A DNA stretch of 64,000 nucleotides from Closterium sp. Naga37s-1 (GCA_947471745.1 CANJKZ010001148.1:255501-319500), one strand, 5' to 3'; counted from the first letter of the stretch, positions 35,525 to 47,700 are shown. Made by a program: numbers and translations. The notes: generated from the letters alone by a model not told the origin.

Positions 35525-35787
35525 CAGAAGGACGGAGGAAGCGGAAGAGGAAGTGGCTTGGAGCATCAAAGGTGGAGGGTGGTGGAGACGCGCTGCTTCC
35601 CGGAACCTTCCCTGATGATGAGGGGCGGCAGGCAGCTGTTTCCAGTGCGCTGATGTTGCTGAGTCAGCACTGCGCCACCGCAATGCCACGTGCACCTGCT
35701 ACTGACGTGGCATGCCAAGGCATGCTTGATGATGTGGCGGCTCGGGAGGGTCGCGGCGGGATGGTGACTTATAGCAAGAAAGGCTGA
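29095..35787 (+). CDS. Giant low-complexity protein of unknown function (2230 codons)
   Basis: The frame is uninterrupted from an ATG to TGA. I do not recognise any domain. In order: a Ser/Pro/Ala N-terminus; Lys/Gly repeats (29560-29700); CTAAGCGCC-like units encoding AQLSA (30050-30330); a 39-bp Lys/Glu/Gly repeat (31041-31265); a basic block VGKRVVWWRKKYKKKG (about 31660-31700); poly-Glu (32266-32350); a long EREEREER region (32640-33290) that should be a highly charged helix or coiled coil; then Ala/Pro/Gln-rich DNA with poly-Ala runs at 34090-34122, 35036-35100 and 35452-35526. The C-terminus is GGMVTYSKKG, similar to LLTYSRKKAGG in exon 1 of the zinc-finger gene. A donor-like GAG|GTAAGC at 29485 could end a first exon, so part of the frame may be intronic. 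It is probably nuclear by composition only. Confidence 0.55.
31041..31265 (+). repeat. 39-bp in-frame repeat coding GKDEEGKEKGKEE
   Basis: Five to six nearly identical units of 13 codons encode alternating Lys and Glu. The copies differ by a base or two, so the array is young. Confidence 0.9.
32035..32135 (+). repeat. In-frame duplication with the palindrome inside coding DNA
   Basis: A 45-base unit reading GWVTFESSQKAHGNH is repeated. TTTTGAGTCGAGTCAGAA (32047) and TTTTGATTCGAGTCAGAA (32092) are decayed palindromes at the unit borders, translated as TFESSQK and TFDSSQK. Confidence 0.8.
32258..33300 (+). repeat. (GAG)n and AGGGAGGAG-type purine tract
   Basis: About 1 kb of the + strand is nearly all purine. 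It includes an unbroken (GGA)n run at 32266-32350 and AGGGAGGAG units from 32640 to 33290. It is translated as poly-Glu and EREER repeats. Confidence 0.9.
34895..35245 (+). repeat. Duplicated coding segment around a palindrome, with (GCA)n and (CCA)n
   Basis: Sequence like GGTARCMACYRTTCATCSKT GGGAACAGSTGGAAGA occurs at 34903 and 35166. Between them is TTTTGAGTCGGCTCAAAA with ACT/AGT added at the ends (35127-35148), after a poly-Ala/poly-Pro stretch. It reads LLSRLKS in frame. Confidence 0.65.
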
Positions 35788-35949
35788 CGTGGCAGGTACT
35801 GGTTACGTGGCAGCTGGTGCAAGGTCACACGTGGGTGTTGCTGGCATTGTTGCCAGGTCAGACAGAGAAGCAATTGCAGGGGGTAATGTGATCTATGGGG
35901 AAGAAATGGGTGGGGCGACAGCGGTAGTGGGACTGTGGCAGCAGAGGGT

Positions 35950-36128
35950 AAGGAAGAGGGAAAGGAAGAGGGAAAGGGAGAGGGAAAGGGAGAGGGAAAG
36001 GGAGAGGGAAAGGGAGAGGGAAAGGGAGAGGGAAAGGGAGAGGGAAAGGGAGAGGGAAAGGGAGAGGGAAAGGGAGAGGGAAAGGGAGAGGGAAAGGGAG
36101 AGGGAAAGGGAGAGGGAAAGGGAGAGTG
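35950..36128 (+). repeat. 12-bp GAGGGAAAGGGA minisatellite
   Basis: About 15 nearly perfect units of a purine-only 12-mer. It has no stops in several frames, hence a spurious RERE/GKGEGKGE frame on + and a PFPLPFPL frame on the minus strand. Confidence 0.95.
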
Positions 36129-36833
36129 AACGGGAGGGAGAAAGGGAGGGGAAAAGGGAGAGCCAAAGATAGAGGGGAAGGCAAGATCTGGGGTGTGTTC
36201 CCTGACTAATGCTCCTTATGTTGAGTGTGACTATGATGAGGCCATGTGGGACTTTAGGGCGATGCTGATGTGGCAGCAAAGGACGGGAATCGAAATCCAC
36301 CTGAGAATCTACCTGGAAATCCACCTGACACATCACTGGTGATTCCACCTGAGAAAACACCTGAGGGTATGCAGCAGCAGTGGTGTCACAAGGCGCAGCA
36401 GCAGTAGCGGGATATAGAGCAACAGCAGTGGAAGCCGCAAGGGATATGGACACGGATGCAGGAGGAGCAGCGGCGGCAGCTGCTGCAGCAGGTACAGAAG
36501 CGGCAAAAGAAAACCAGTGGTAGCAGCAGACTGTATAGAAGCAGGCATGGGAGGGGCAGCAGCAGTGAACAGCGTAGAGGCAGTAGAGGCAGATAGGAGG
36601 GGCAGGTGCTGCAGCAGCTGCTTCCGGGTGCAGAAGTGGCTCAGGAAGGTCAGCGGCAGCGGCAGGCAGAGCAGAAGCAGATGCGGGAGGGGCAGCAGCA
36701 GTGAACAGCGTAGAGGCAGAGAGGAGGGGGGGCAGGTTCAGAAGCGGCAAAGGAAGGTCAGAGGCAGCAGCAGAGAGTGTAGAAGCAGGCATGGGATGGG
36801 CCGCAGTGAACAGAAGTAGATGTAGCTGTGTGT

Positions 36834-37395
36834 GTGCTGTAGGTGCAAAGGAGGACTGGTGCTGTAGGTGCAAAGGAGGTCTGGTGCTGTAGGTGCAAAG
36901 GAGGAGTGGTGCTGTAGGTGCAAAGGAGGAGTGGTGCTGTAGGTGCAAAGGAGGAGTGGTGCTGTAGGTGCAAAGGAGGAGTGGTGCTGTAGGTGCAAAG
37001 GAGGACTGGTGCTGTAGGTGCAAAGGAGGAGTGGTGCTGTAGGTGCAAAGGAGGACTGGTGCTGTAGGTGCAAAGGAGGACTGGTGCTGTAGGTGCAAAG
37101 GAGGAGTGGTGCTGTAGGTGCAAAGGAGGAGTGGTGCTGTAGGTGCAAAGGAGGACTGGTGCTGTAGGTGCAAAGGAGGACTGGTGCTGTAGGTGCAAAG
37201 GAGGACTGGTGCTGTAGGTGCAAAGGAGGACTGGTGCTGTAGGTGCAAAGGAGGACTGGTGCTGTAGGTGCAAAAGAGGACTGGTGCTGTAGGTGCAAAG
37301 GAAAAGGTGCTGTAGGTGCAAAGGAAAAGGTGCTGTAGGTGCAAAGGAAAAGGTGCTGTAGGTGCAAAGGACAAGGTGCTGTAGGTGCAAGGGAC
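36834..37395 (+). repeat. 25-bp minisatellite, about 22 copies
   Basis: The unit is GGTGCTGTAGGTGCAAAGGA plus GGAST. Units differ mainly at one base (GGACT or GGAGT). The last few are 23-base variants ending GGAAAA. The period is not a multiple of three, so every frame shifts. It contains TAG in one frame per unit and is unlikely to be coding. Confidence 0.93.
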
Positions 37396-37401
37396 AAACA
37401 G

Positions 37402-37500
37402 TGCTTCGGTGGGTAAGGTAGGAGCAGGTGGGAGGTAGTCTTTTGAGGCGCCTCAGAACTGGTGCTTCGGCGGAGAGTGCAGCAGCAGGTGCGGGAGGGG
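37402..37500. repeat. Duplicated segment around a GCGC-centred palindrome
   Basis: GTGCTTCGGTGGGTAAGGTA and flank (37402-37436) recurs as GTGCTTCGGCGGAGAGTGCA (37462-37498). TTTTGAGGCGCCTCAGAA (37441-37458) lies between them. Confidence 0.75.
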
Positions 37501-38689
37501 CAGTGGCAGCTTCTGCGGATGGGATGTAGGGGCAAGAAACTGGCAGATTCAGGAACGGAGGAGCAGTGGCAGGTAGTGGCAGGTGTGGGGGGGAGCAGAC
37601 GCAGGTACGGGAGAAGCGGTGACTGGTATGGGAGGAGCAGATGCAGGTATGGGAGGAGCAGTGGCAGCTACTGCGGCTGGGCTGTAGGCGCAAGAGAAAA
37701 ATGGCAGATTCAGGTACGGGAGGAGCAGTGGAAGGCGCGGGAGGAGCGGTGGCAGGAATGGGAGGAGCAGTGGGAGGTACGGGAGGAGCAGATGCAGGTA
37801 TGGGAGGAGCAGTGGGAGGTACGGGAGGAGCAGATTCAGGTATGGGATGAGCAGTGGGAGTTACGGGAGGAGCAGATTCAGGTATGGGAGGAGCAGTGGC
37901 AGCTACTGCGGCTGGGCTGTAGGCGCAAGAGAAAACTGGCAGAGGCAGTTACGAGAGGAGCAGTGGAAGGCGCGGGAGGAGCGGTGGCAGGTATGGGAGG
38001 AGCAGTAGGAGATACGGGAGGAGCAGCTGCAGGTATGGGAGGATCAGTGGAAGGTACGGGAGGAGCAGTGGCAGATTTGGAAGGATCAGTGGCAGTGAGT
38101 GAATCTGGTGGTGCAGCAGAGGTCTGGTGTTGCAGATGTAGGTCCTGTTGCTATGAAAGCATTCTCTCCTGCTGCTGTGCTGCTGCTGTGCTGGTGCCGC
38201 TGCCACTGCCGCTGCTGCGGCGGCTGATGGTTCTGCTCCTCCTGCTACTCCTGCTGCGGCGGCTGATGGTTCTGCTCCTCCTGCTACTCCTGCTGCTGCC
38301 GATTGTTCTGCTGCTGCTGTTGCTACTGCTGCTGCTGCCGATGGTTTTGCTGCTGCTGCTACTGCTGATGCCGATGGATAAGGTGTGGCAGCAGGAGATA
38401 TTTGTGGGGTACCTGATTTAGGAATAGAAGCTGCTGCTTCTTCGTTCGGTGCAACCCGCAGGGTGATTGCGCATGTGGCACAGGAATGGAAGAGGCTGAA
38501 GTGTTCAATTTGTAACATTAGTTTGATTGTGATTGTGATCATGTGTTTCATTCATATTTGTACATGGATTGTATTGCATTGTATTGAATCGTATGGTTTA
38601 TGTCTTCCTTTCATATATTGTCAATCGGTCCACCTGTATACACCGTCATCTTCAGAGTGTTCTTGCGGGATATGTTTTGAAGCCCTTAT

Positions 38690-39115
38690 CAAACCGAAGC
38701 GGCTTTTGAGTCGACTAAAATGCGGTGTGCTGTGACAGGAGAATGATAACCGCATATGTTTTATCTAAAAGCTCAGGCCAAACTGAGGTGACTTCTGAGT
38801 CAACTCAGTAGTGGTGCGCTGTGACTTGAGAATGATAGGCATGCATGTACCAGTGCTCTTACCAAACTGATGTAAAACCTGAGTCTAAAAAATCGTGTGC
38901 TGCAACATGAGAATGGTGGGTGTAGATGTATAAATGCTCTGACCAAACTGAGGCAAATTCTAAGTGGACTAAATTGGTGTGCTGTAGCATCAGAATGACC
39001 TGCATATGCATATATACATGTGTTGAAGCTGTGGTCAGACTTTCGGTATCAGACTTTTGATTCGACTCAAACGTGGTGTGCTATGGCCTAAGAATAACCA
39101 GAATGGATGTGTTGG
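38690..39115. repeat. Diverged ~105-bp tandem repeat, each unit with a palindrome remnant
   Basis: Four to five units share GTGTGCTGTGACAGGAGAATG-like and GCTCTGACCAAACTGAGG-like blocks. Each unit carries a TTTTGAGTCGACTAAAA-like element: 38704, 38790 (TTCTGAGTCAACTCAG), 38878, 38960 and 39054. It lies in intergenic DNA and is the oldest-looking example in the window. Confidence 0.65.
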
Positions 39116-39511
39116 GACTCTGATTAGACCTCGTGCCCGCACATATGGATTTTCAAACTCTTACCCCCTCTTGCTATTCCATATTCCTCCGATGAGATTT
39201 CTGTAGTAGAGTGTATAAAACACGTGCCTCTGTCTCTTTTAGGGCGTATTGCCCTCAATCCGTCTTTGCTTTTGGAAGTTCAACCCTAAGAGATACACTT
39301 CACTTCGTTGCACTGCTCTTCTTCCATTCCACCCATCATCTCTCTTCTCCTCCCCTCAATCCTCCTCATTCCTCCTCACTCCTCGTCACTGCTCGTCTCC
39401 CATCCTCTCCCCTCTTCAACCGTCCTCTTCCTTCCTCACCAACCTATTGCCCCAGATGGTACCCTGGATTTCCTTTCCTGCCTCCTCCTACGCCTCCTCT
39501 CTGCACACCTT
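39116..39511 (+). promoter_or_regulatory. TATA-like element ahead of a coding-like tract
   Basis: TATAAAA at 39214-39220 is followed by C/T-rich DNA and then by the Ala-rich tract at 39512. It could be a promoter remnant. Support is a single motif. Confidence 0.2.
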
Positions 39512-40031
39512 CTGATGCTGCTGTTCTTGCTGCTGCACCTGCTGCTGTTCCTGCATTTCATCTCCGTCTCCTGCTTATGTTGCTTCTCCTTAAGCTGCTG
39601 CTTCTGGTGCTGTTGCACCTGCACCTGCTCCTGCTTGTGTTCCTGCTGCTGCTGCTGCTGCTGCTGCTCCTTCTGCTTCTGCTTCTGCTTCTGCTTCTGA
39701 TGCTGATGCTGTTGCCTCTGCTCCTGCTCCTGCTGCTGCTGCACCTGCTGTTGCTCCTGCTGTTTCTGCTCTTCCTTCTGCTACTGCTGCTGCTGCTGCT
39801 GCTGTTCCTACTGCTGATGCTTCTGTTGCTATTGCTTCTGCACTTGCTGCTGCTGCTGCTGCCCCTGCTCCTGCTGTCCTTGCTCCTGCTGCTGCAGCCA
39901 ATGCTGCTGCTTCTGCTCCTGCTATTGCTGCTATTCTTCCTGCTCCTTCTGCTGCTGTGGCTGCTGCTGCCCCGACATTTTCTAGTTCCACTGGCTCCTT
40001 AATGTACGCCGGAATGGCAACGGGGGCATGA
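39512..40031 (+). pseudogene. Ala-rich coding-like fragment
   Basis: GAT GCT GCT GTT-type codons run through (CTG)n DNA. One frame reads about 120 Ala/Pro/Ser-rich residues and ends in FSSSTGSLMYAGMATGA-stop at 40031. An in-frame TAA and a frame change near 39590 break it from the DAAVLAAAPAAVPAF start. It resembles the Ala-rich parts of neighbouring genes. It is probably a relic, or an exon of a gene I cannot assemble. Confidence 0.3.
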
Positions 40032-41575
40032 TTGAGGAAACAACAGGCCAGGCGGTTCCTGAAGCATTCCTTACTAACTTCCCTCTTATAAAAAATGTTC
40101 ATTGCTTCCCATCAATATTGCACTTGTGCTGGTCCAGCTAAGGATAATCAAGACGTGTTCCTTTGCCCTTGTCTCCGTGATTTTTGGGACGCTTAAGGGG
40201 GAGTGAGATTCCTTCAGCAGATGCACAGCTAGAAGGAAAGGGGAGTACGAGTGGGTGTCATCAAGGCCTGCCTGGAGCTAGATCTGATGTGAGCATCGGG
40301 TCGGGAACAAACTGGAGTGGACCAAAACCTTGTCAATGGTTTGAAACGTGAGGGTGACTCGGGAAGAATTTGTCTCTTCCAGCAGACATCTGTGGGTGGC
40401 GATGTCAGTAGACATGGTCAAGTGAAGAACATCCTACCCATGTCTGCACCTGAATCCATGTTACGTTATCAGCAACCATCTTCTCATATTCATGGCACAA
40501 AAACGGTAGGCTCGCAAGGTGGTGAGTGAATTGCACTTAGATTCATGTAGCAGGATGTCAAATGAGCACTCGACAAGCTAAACTGATTGTGGGGGGCCAA
40601 GGATAATTTATTGGGGTCGGGAAAACGAGCTTGGGAGGGTTGTGAAATTATTTGTTGCTATAATTTGATGAATTAATTTTGTTAAATCTACATAAATTAA
40701 ATCATTAATACCACATGATTAACATAATTTCTTGCATCACTATTTTGCATTTGTTTTCCCAAGTTGGAAACTAATGGATGCTAGTTCATGTATCTATAAG
40801 ATACTGCATTTCTTATTAGAGAAACGTCATAGTCGGGACCATCGGGACCGGATACTCCGCTGGGGAATATCGAAGGATACTCTCCTCAGGCCCACCCAGT
40901 AGCCTGGCTGGCACTCGGTCGAAAATATCGAGGTGCACAGAAACAAAAGCCGAACAGGCAACTTTCTTCATTGGACCTCCAAGCTTTTCCCTAGATATTC
41001 CAGGTACCCAACCGACAGACATCAGTTGCTTTCAGGATTTAAAGTTTGCCGATGGAACAGAGCAATGGAAGCGTTGGTCAGGCATGTTATAAAATGGGAA
41101 GGTTAGAGCGAGCTTAGGCGAGTGGACGTCGGAAACGAGACGGAAGCTGTGAGTTTCTGGCGTTTAGACACGACGATTCTAGTGCGGAGGGATAGCATAC
41201 GCTTTTCTCTGGTGAATTGTTCTTTTATGTTATTTTACAGCGCGTATATTCCAGGCGCTTTTTTCTGTCTGGTAGAATCTCGGCTGTGTCGTTTTGGAGC
41301 TTATACTGGAGTTCGTTTGTTTCAATTACTGTTTGAGACATATCATTAGTTATATGTTCGCTCGGCATCTATGCCGTACAGAGCGATTACGAGAAGTAGC
41401 AACGGCTGTTGCGAATGACCAATCAGAGCACGCGACGTTTCGAGGACCAGCGGTAAGAAGCAGCGGCTGATTTGAAAGTTAGGAAATTTGGTCGCGACAA
41501 CGCAACGCGTGGGAAAGAAGGGAGGCGTTACAAAGGCTGTAGTGATTAAATAGAACAAGATTCTGAAGAATTGGG
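40032..41575. promoter_or_regulatory. Intergenic region with a TATA box candidate for the zinc-knuckle gene
   Basis: This is AT-richer DNA, lowest in GC near 40620-40760. A + strand frame at 40830-41090 reads VGTIGTGYSAGEYRRILS and so on without a start, and I cannot place it. TATAAAA at 41088-41094 lies about 700 bases before the first ATG of the next gene and is a plausible core promoter, with 41120-41797 as 5' leader. The motif alone supports this. Confidence 0.3.
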
Positions 41576-41797
41576 TTGAAGGATAAGACTGTAACCACGG
41601 CTGGCGGTGGTTCCTCGTTCGAGTCTCAGGAACGATGCGATGCAGTGAGAGTTCGAGAATACGCTTATATCGGGGATGGCGAGTGCAGTCTCAGAGCTGG
41701 AAGATTAGGAGGAAGAGGGGTAGCGGAAGAAGGAGGAGGACCGGAATGTGGGAGGGAAATTGAAGGCGAATTTGACGTTTTGGAAAAGCCTCAGGCT

Positions 41798-44700
41798 ATG
41801 TCAGGAGAGAGGAGCACGGAGAGGAGATTTAGTGATTCGCCCCGTCAGCCGCAGGAGGAGCAGCGGGAGGAGCAGGAAGAACAGCAGCAGGAAAAGGCGC
41901 AACAGGAGGAGCAACAGGAACAGCAGGAGGAGCAGCAGCAGGTGGAAAAGCAGCTGACGCATGATTACCTGGAGGGTAGACCTTTAGGAGTTTCTTACAA
42001 TCCTGCAGGCTCGCCCTCATGCTGTGCAGCAGACCCGCAAGCCCAGGCGCACAAGCGCGCAGGCCCACTCTCATCCTGTAGTGCACGCCCCGTTACATGT
42101 TATAGTGGCGCAAGCCAACGCCGAGCAATTAGCTCTGCAGGTTTTAGGCTTCCAGCCGGACTTGAACCGGGCAGCTCTCACAACCTGGGTGAGCTGCAAA
42201 GCACTGTGGTAACCGCAAACGCGGTGGCGGTAACCACAGGTGCGGAGGTTACCAAAGGTCAAATGGAAATTGGAGGTACAGTGGTAACCAGAGATGGAGT
42301 GGTAACCAGAGGCAGAACACTCTGCGAAACAGGCGTGGCAGCTGAGCCTGACAGAGGAAATCCGACGGCTAGGAACAAACCAGGACAGGCTCATCCAACG
42401 GAGAGAGGCAGCCTAGGAGGGAGGCATGCATCAGCCAGGAGTGGCCGTGGGGGGGGACCAGGGAGATCGGCGAGGGTGGGAGGAGCTGGTGGGTGGCTCG
42501 CCTTGCATCTTGCTGCTGCCGGTCTAGCCTCAAACGTTGGCTCCATTTCTGCTGCTGGTCTGACTTTGAACGTTGACCCAGCTCCTGCTGCTGCTCTGAA
42601 CCCAATCTCAGAATCTGCCCCTGCTGCTTATTTAACTCCAAGCGCTGCCTCAAATCCTGCTGCTTCTGCTGCCACTGCCAATGCCACTGCCACTGATGCT
42701 GCTACTGCTGCTGCTGCTGCCGCCGCTGCCGCCGCTGGCGCCGCCACTGCTGCTCCTGCTGCTTCCACTGCCATTGCAACTGCGAACACCGCTGCTACTG
42801 GTGCTGCTGGTGGTACTGGTAGTGCTGCTGCTGCTGTTGCTGCTCCTTCTGGTGCTGCGGGTGTTTCTGCTGCTGCTGCTGCTGCTTCTAGAGCTGCTTT
42901 TGTTGCGGCGGGTGTTGCAGAGAGGTCAGAGGACGCACTGCTGGTGCCAGCACTACACAGCGGGTTGAACAGTGGGAGCTGCGGGACAGAGGATAGGATC
43001 CTCCTGGGCCAATCAGATTCCGATGATCGCCTCGCAATTGGAATCACACTGCCACGTCAGCAGCAGCAGCAGCAGCAGCAGCGGCAGCAGCTTCCCAGTC
43101 CTCGTCAACAGGAACTGCCACGTCATATGCAGCTGCCAGCTCATCACCAGCAGCTGCCGAGTCAGTTCCCACAACCCTGGCACATGTGGCACGATCAGCA
43201 CCGTCGACATCCTCACGATCATCGGAATCAGCAGCAGCACCCATCCTGGCTGCAACACCAGGATCAGCATCAGCACCAGCAGCATCATGAAAATCGTCCA
43301 CCCTACGAATTCCTGCAGCAGCGGCAGCAGCACCAGCTGCAGCAACAGCAGCAGCAACAGCAGTACCATCAATTGCAGCAACAGCAGCGGCAACAGCACC
43401 ACCATCAATTTCAGCAACAGCAGCAGCAACAACAGCAACACCATCAATTGCAGCAGCAGCAGCAGCACCCCCAACAGCACCTGCAGCCGGGTCAGCACGC
43501 TCCTGAGGGGCAAGTGTGGAGGGGAAGGGAGGTGCTACAGGTCGTACCTGCAGGCTCCCTGCTCCTGAGCCTGAGGGGGAGCCTCGGGGAGGGTGGAACT
43601 GGGGAAGGCGGGACTGAGGACGGGGAGGCTAGTGACCTGCGGACTGGTATGGTCAGGGAGGAGAGAGGAGGGGGTGAGAGGAGAGGAGGGGAGAACAGAG
43701 GGGAGGAGAGAGGGGGGATAGCGAGAGGAGAGGCGGAGAGAGGAGGGGTCGAAAGAGGTACCGGGATGGAGAGAGGGGTAGAGGCGCAAAGAGGGCTGCG
43801 AGGGGAGAGTGCGTTGGAAGCAGGTAGAGGGGTTGGGTTAGGGAGCGGGGTAGGGGTGGAAAGTGGGGTATGGGCGGGGAGAGGGACAGGGGTGGAAAAT
43901 GCAGGGGAAGTGATAAGAGCATCAGAGGAAGGGAGAGTGGGGGCGAGGGAAGGGAGATGGGGAGGAGCGGAAATGTTAAGGTTTGACAGGCAGTGGGAGG
44001 GTTTGAGAGGTGATTGGGGAGACGCTGGGTTGCTGTGGCGGAGGGGAGGGAGAGGAGGGAGAGGAGGGGGAGGAGAAGAGGCGGAGGAGGAGGGGGAGGA
44101 GGAGGAGGCTGTTGCAGGGTTCAGCCAGGAGGAGCGTTGTGTGTGGAGGGGTAGGGAGAGACCAGGTACAGTTGGTGGCCATGGACGGGGTGAAGGGTGT
44201 AAATCAGAGGAGGAAGGAGGAGGAGGAGGGGGAGGAGGAGGAGGGGGAGGAGGGGGAGGGGGAGGAGGGGGAGGGGGAGGAGGAGTAGGAGGAGAGGGGG
44301 GAGAAGCACAAACAGAGAGGGGGAATGGGTTTCCTCGGGCCCGGTCTCCCATACCTAAGCAGTTTTCGCTCTGGAAATCCACAGGCAGAAATCGAGCCAA
44401 GCCAGGCGCAGGCTCGGCAGGAGGTCCGGGTCTAGGCCTGGAACTAGGTCTGGGAGTCGCCCTGGAGCCAGGTTCGGCATTGTTCCAAGCAGAAAGGAGA
44501 AACCCTCAAGAAACCTCCACTCTGGATTTCCATGCAGGTGTGACAGCTGCTATAGCTGCTAGGGGTGGGCTTGCATCTGTCTCTGCAGCTGTGGCTGCCC
44601 GTGTGTCTTCTCCCACGTCTACTGTTGCTGCTGGGGTGTCTGTCTCATCCCCTGCTTCCTCCCTTGCCTCTCAGCTGCCTTTCCTGGGTCGCGGGTCGTC

Positions 44701-47700
44701 TCTGCATGGGCTTGAGTGGGGGAGAGAGATGAGGGAAGGGAGGGATTGGAGGAGGGACGGGAGGGAAGTGCGAGGAGGGAGGGAGGAGAGGGAGGAGAGG
44801 GAAGAGAGGGGAGAGGGGGAGGAGAGGGAAGGGGAGGAGTGGGAAGTGAGGGAACAGAGGGAAGGGGAGGAAGGAGATGAGGGGAGGGAAGGAAGGGGCG
44901 GGCAACAGCAGCAGTCACTCCAGCAGCAGGAGGTACGGGCAGAGGGATCTAAGATGCTAAGCTTGCAGCAAGGTGAATCTGGTCAGGTGCATCAGCAGCA
45001 GCATAAGCATCAGCATCAGCAGCACCAGCTGGAGCAGCAGCAGCAGCAGCAACTGGAAGATACACGGCAGCAGACGCAGCAAGGCAGGCTGATAGGACCT
45101 GAAGCTGGATTAACAGGGGTGCAAGTAGCCATTGCCACGCGAACACACCTTAAAGCACAAATCATGCCTGCCTCCCTGCCTCCATGCCCCCAAACCTTTC
45201 CTCGAGGCCTGGGCCGAACCGAGGACAGGTTCGGTGCCGGACCTCGGCCTCTGGTTAGCTCAGCAACAGGTCGGGATGTTTCTCCCCGACCACCCAGGAT
45301 CGAAACCAAGGGAAGTCAACTGTATCCAGGTGCTTTTAAAGAGGGTGCTTCTAAAGGAAGTGCTTATAACGGGGATGCCTTCAAAGGATCTACTTTTGAG
45401 GGGGATGCTTCCAAAGGAAGTGGTTTCAAAGGAGTGAGTTCGACCCCTGGGGGGCAGTGGTTCGCACGGCTGATCAAGCCTAAGGCTTCCGTGGGAGCGA
45501 ATAGGATCATAGGAAAGGGAGGAGCAGGCAGAGGAGGATCACAGATCCCGGAATCTCCTGGGATTTCTCAGTGTCAACCCCTCAAAGCCTCTCCCAGTCC
45601 CCTTACTCTTCTTCAGTATCAGAAACACTCGTCCTCGTCAGCAAGGGCTGATAAAGCTGATAGGGTTGATAGGGCTGAGAGGGCTGATAGGGCTGAGAGG
45701 GTGGACAGAGCTGAGGGGGCGGACAGGGCGGACAGACAGGGAGCAGAATGTCCAGAGTCCCGTGCAGTCTCCCCCAGTCCTCTCTCCCTCCTTCAGTATC
45801 AGAGGCTCCCGGCCTTGGCAGCAAGGTCTGTAGCAGGAAGGCCAGCTGTCGCGGTACCTACGCCAGGAGCAACAGTGGGTTTGGCTGCAGCAGGAAGGGC
45901 AGCTGCAGCAGTTATGCCGGGAGTAACGGCGGGAGTAGCCGTTTCAGGAGCTGCTATGCTGGGATCGGCTGGAAATCCTAATTTGAGCCCCAGGACAAAC
46001 CCTAATTTGACCTTAAGGCCTTGGTCAATCCCAAACCCTAATTCGGGTTCGGGCCAGTTGCAAAACCCTAATCCGATTGCTGGGCCTGACTTGGGCAGGC
46101 AGACAGTTAGTGCTGGTGTTGGTGCAAGTGCAGTGATGGGTGGTGGTGGTAGTGGCGATGCTGCTGCTGCTGCTGTCGCTGCTGGTGCTGCTTCTGCAGC
46201 TCCTGCTGCTGCTGTTTCTGCTACTTTTGCTCTGTCTGCTGTGGGTAGTGGTGCTGCTGCTGCAAGGGGGTTTGCTGGGATGAAAGCAGTCCCAGCTGTT
46301 TCCATACCTGACGCAGCGGGTTCGGCAATTCACGCACCTGCAGGCTCGGACTCCCTTGCTGCTGCAAGTAGGTGTGTGGGAGGGCCAGTGGGAGGAGCTA
46401 AGGGAGGAAGGAAGGTGCGTGGAAGGTGGCAGGGGGGGAGGGAAGGGGACATGGTGAGGGGGTGGGGGAATGAAGGAGAGAGGGGGGAAGATAGGGAGGA
46501 AGAGAGAGGGGACGCACAAGGGGGGTATGTTCCACTAGCAGTGAGGGGTGAGAGGACGGGGAAGGGGGAGGGAGAAAGAGGGGATGCCCAAGGGGGATAT
46601 GCTCCAGCAGCAGTGAGGGGTGAGAGGAAGGTGGAGGCGGCAGAAGCACACAGGGAGAGCTGGGTAGAGCAGCCCTTTAGGGCAAGGGACGGGCAGGCAG
46701 GTGGAGCAGCAGGAGAGGAGGAGGGTCGTCTAATGGGAACTGGAATAGGCCGAGGGGACACGTGGGGGAGAGGGGGGTATGGGGCAGGAGTGCAAGAGGG
46801 GTGGCAGGAGGGGAGGCAAGAGGGGAGGAAGGACGGAGTGGTGGATGGGATGGGTGCTTGCATAGAGAAAACGGGATATTTGAGGTATGGGGTGCAGGAG
46901 AAAGGGCAGGAGGAACAGCAGGAGAAAAGGCAGGAGAAAGGGAAGGAGGAATGGCAGGAGGGGGCCCAGGGTGAGAGACAGGATTTCCTTGCTGCAACGG
47001 GTTATTTGATGTATGGAGTGGTTAATGCTGCTGTAGCGATGGGGACGGAAGGGAGATGTGCGGAAGAGTTGGGAGGGGGAGAAGGGATGGGTGGGAGAGG
47101 TAGAGTGGGAGTAGCAAATATACAGATGCGGCAGGAAAGGGTGGAGCATGATGTGAGAGAAAGAGATGGAGAGAGAGCGGATGGCGGGGAGAGAAGAGAG
47201 CGAGAGGAAGGGTTAGTGCATGGCAGAGGAAGGCAGGGTTGGGAAAGGCAAAGGCAAGAAGGACCGATTGGGCGTGATGAGGGGGACGTGGTAAGAGTCC
47301 GTGATGAGAAGGAGGAGGGGCGAGGGAAGAGAGCGAGAGAAGAGACTGAATGTGATGACGGCGTTGCCCCAAGGCATGAGAAGGAGGAGGGGCGGGGGAA
47401 GAGGAGGGGACACCGTGGGGAGAGAGATGGTGAGAAGCAGGAAAAGGACAGAGAGAGGCAAGAAAAGGACAGAGAAAGGAGGATAAAGGAGAAGGAGCGG
47501 GCGGCGATAGGAGGGTTGTTGCCAGACGAGCAATCTGCCAAGCTGGCGGCGCTGCGGAGGTGGCGGCAGGACGCTGCCAGGTGGCGCGAGGAGATTGGCT
47601 GGCAGGAACGGAGCCTAGGGCTTGTTGGGAAGGGCATGGGTGTGAGGCAGTTGAATGGGGTGCGAGAGGGTGGAGAGGGAAGAGAGGATAGAGTGGATCG

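Larger units (their letters stand above)
35788..38450 (+). pseudogene. Decayed Ala/Gly/Gln-rich coding-like DNA with minisatellites
   Basis: Codon-like periodicity continues after the stop at 35787, but no frame is sustained. Phrases such as AATCCACCTGAGAATCTACC (36296) echo the zinc-finger gene's exon 1 (4167-4200), and (GCTGCTGATGGTTCT)n at 38210-38350 resembles the Ala/Asp-rich DNA at 1-500. Stops and frameshifts are frequent. It may be a broken extension of the preceding giant frame or a broken relative of the first exon; neither is shown. Confidence 0.4.

Noticed and set aside
40185..40300. Polypurine tract of an LTR retrotransposon (TTAAGGGGGAG followed by TGAG)
   Set aside because: There is only the purine run. 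I found no paired LTR, no primer-binding site and no reverse transcriptase or integrase frame nearby.
41576..41797. Start of the zinc-knuckle gene upstream of 41798
   Set aside because: The frame is open but contains no ATG before 41798. A non-ATG start is not needed, though a spliced leader exon cannot be excluded.
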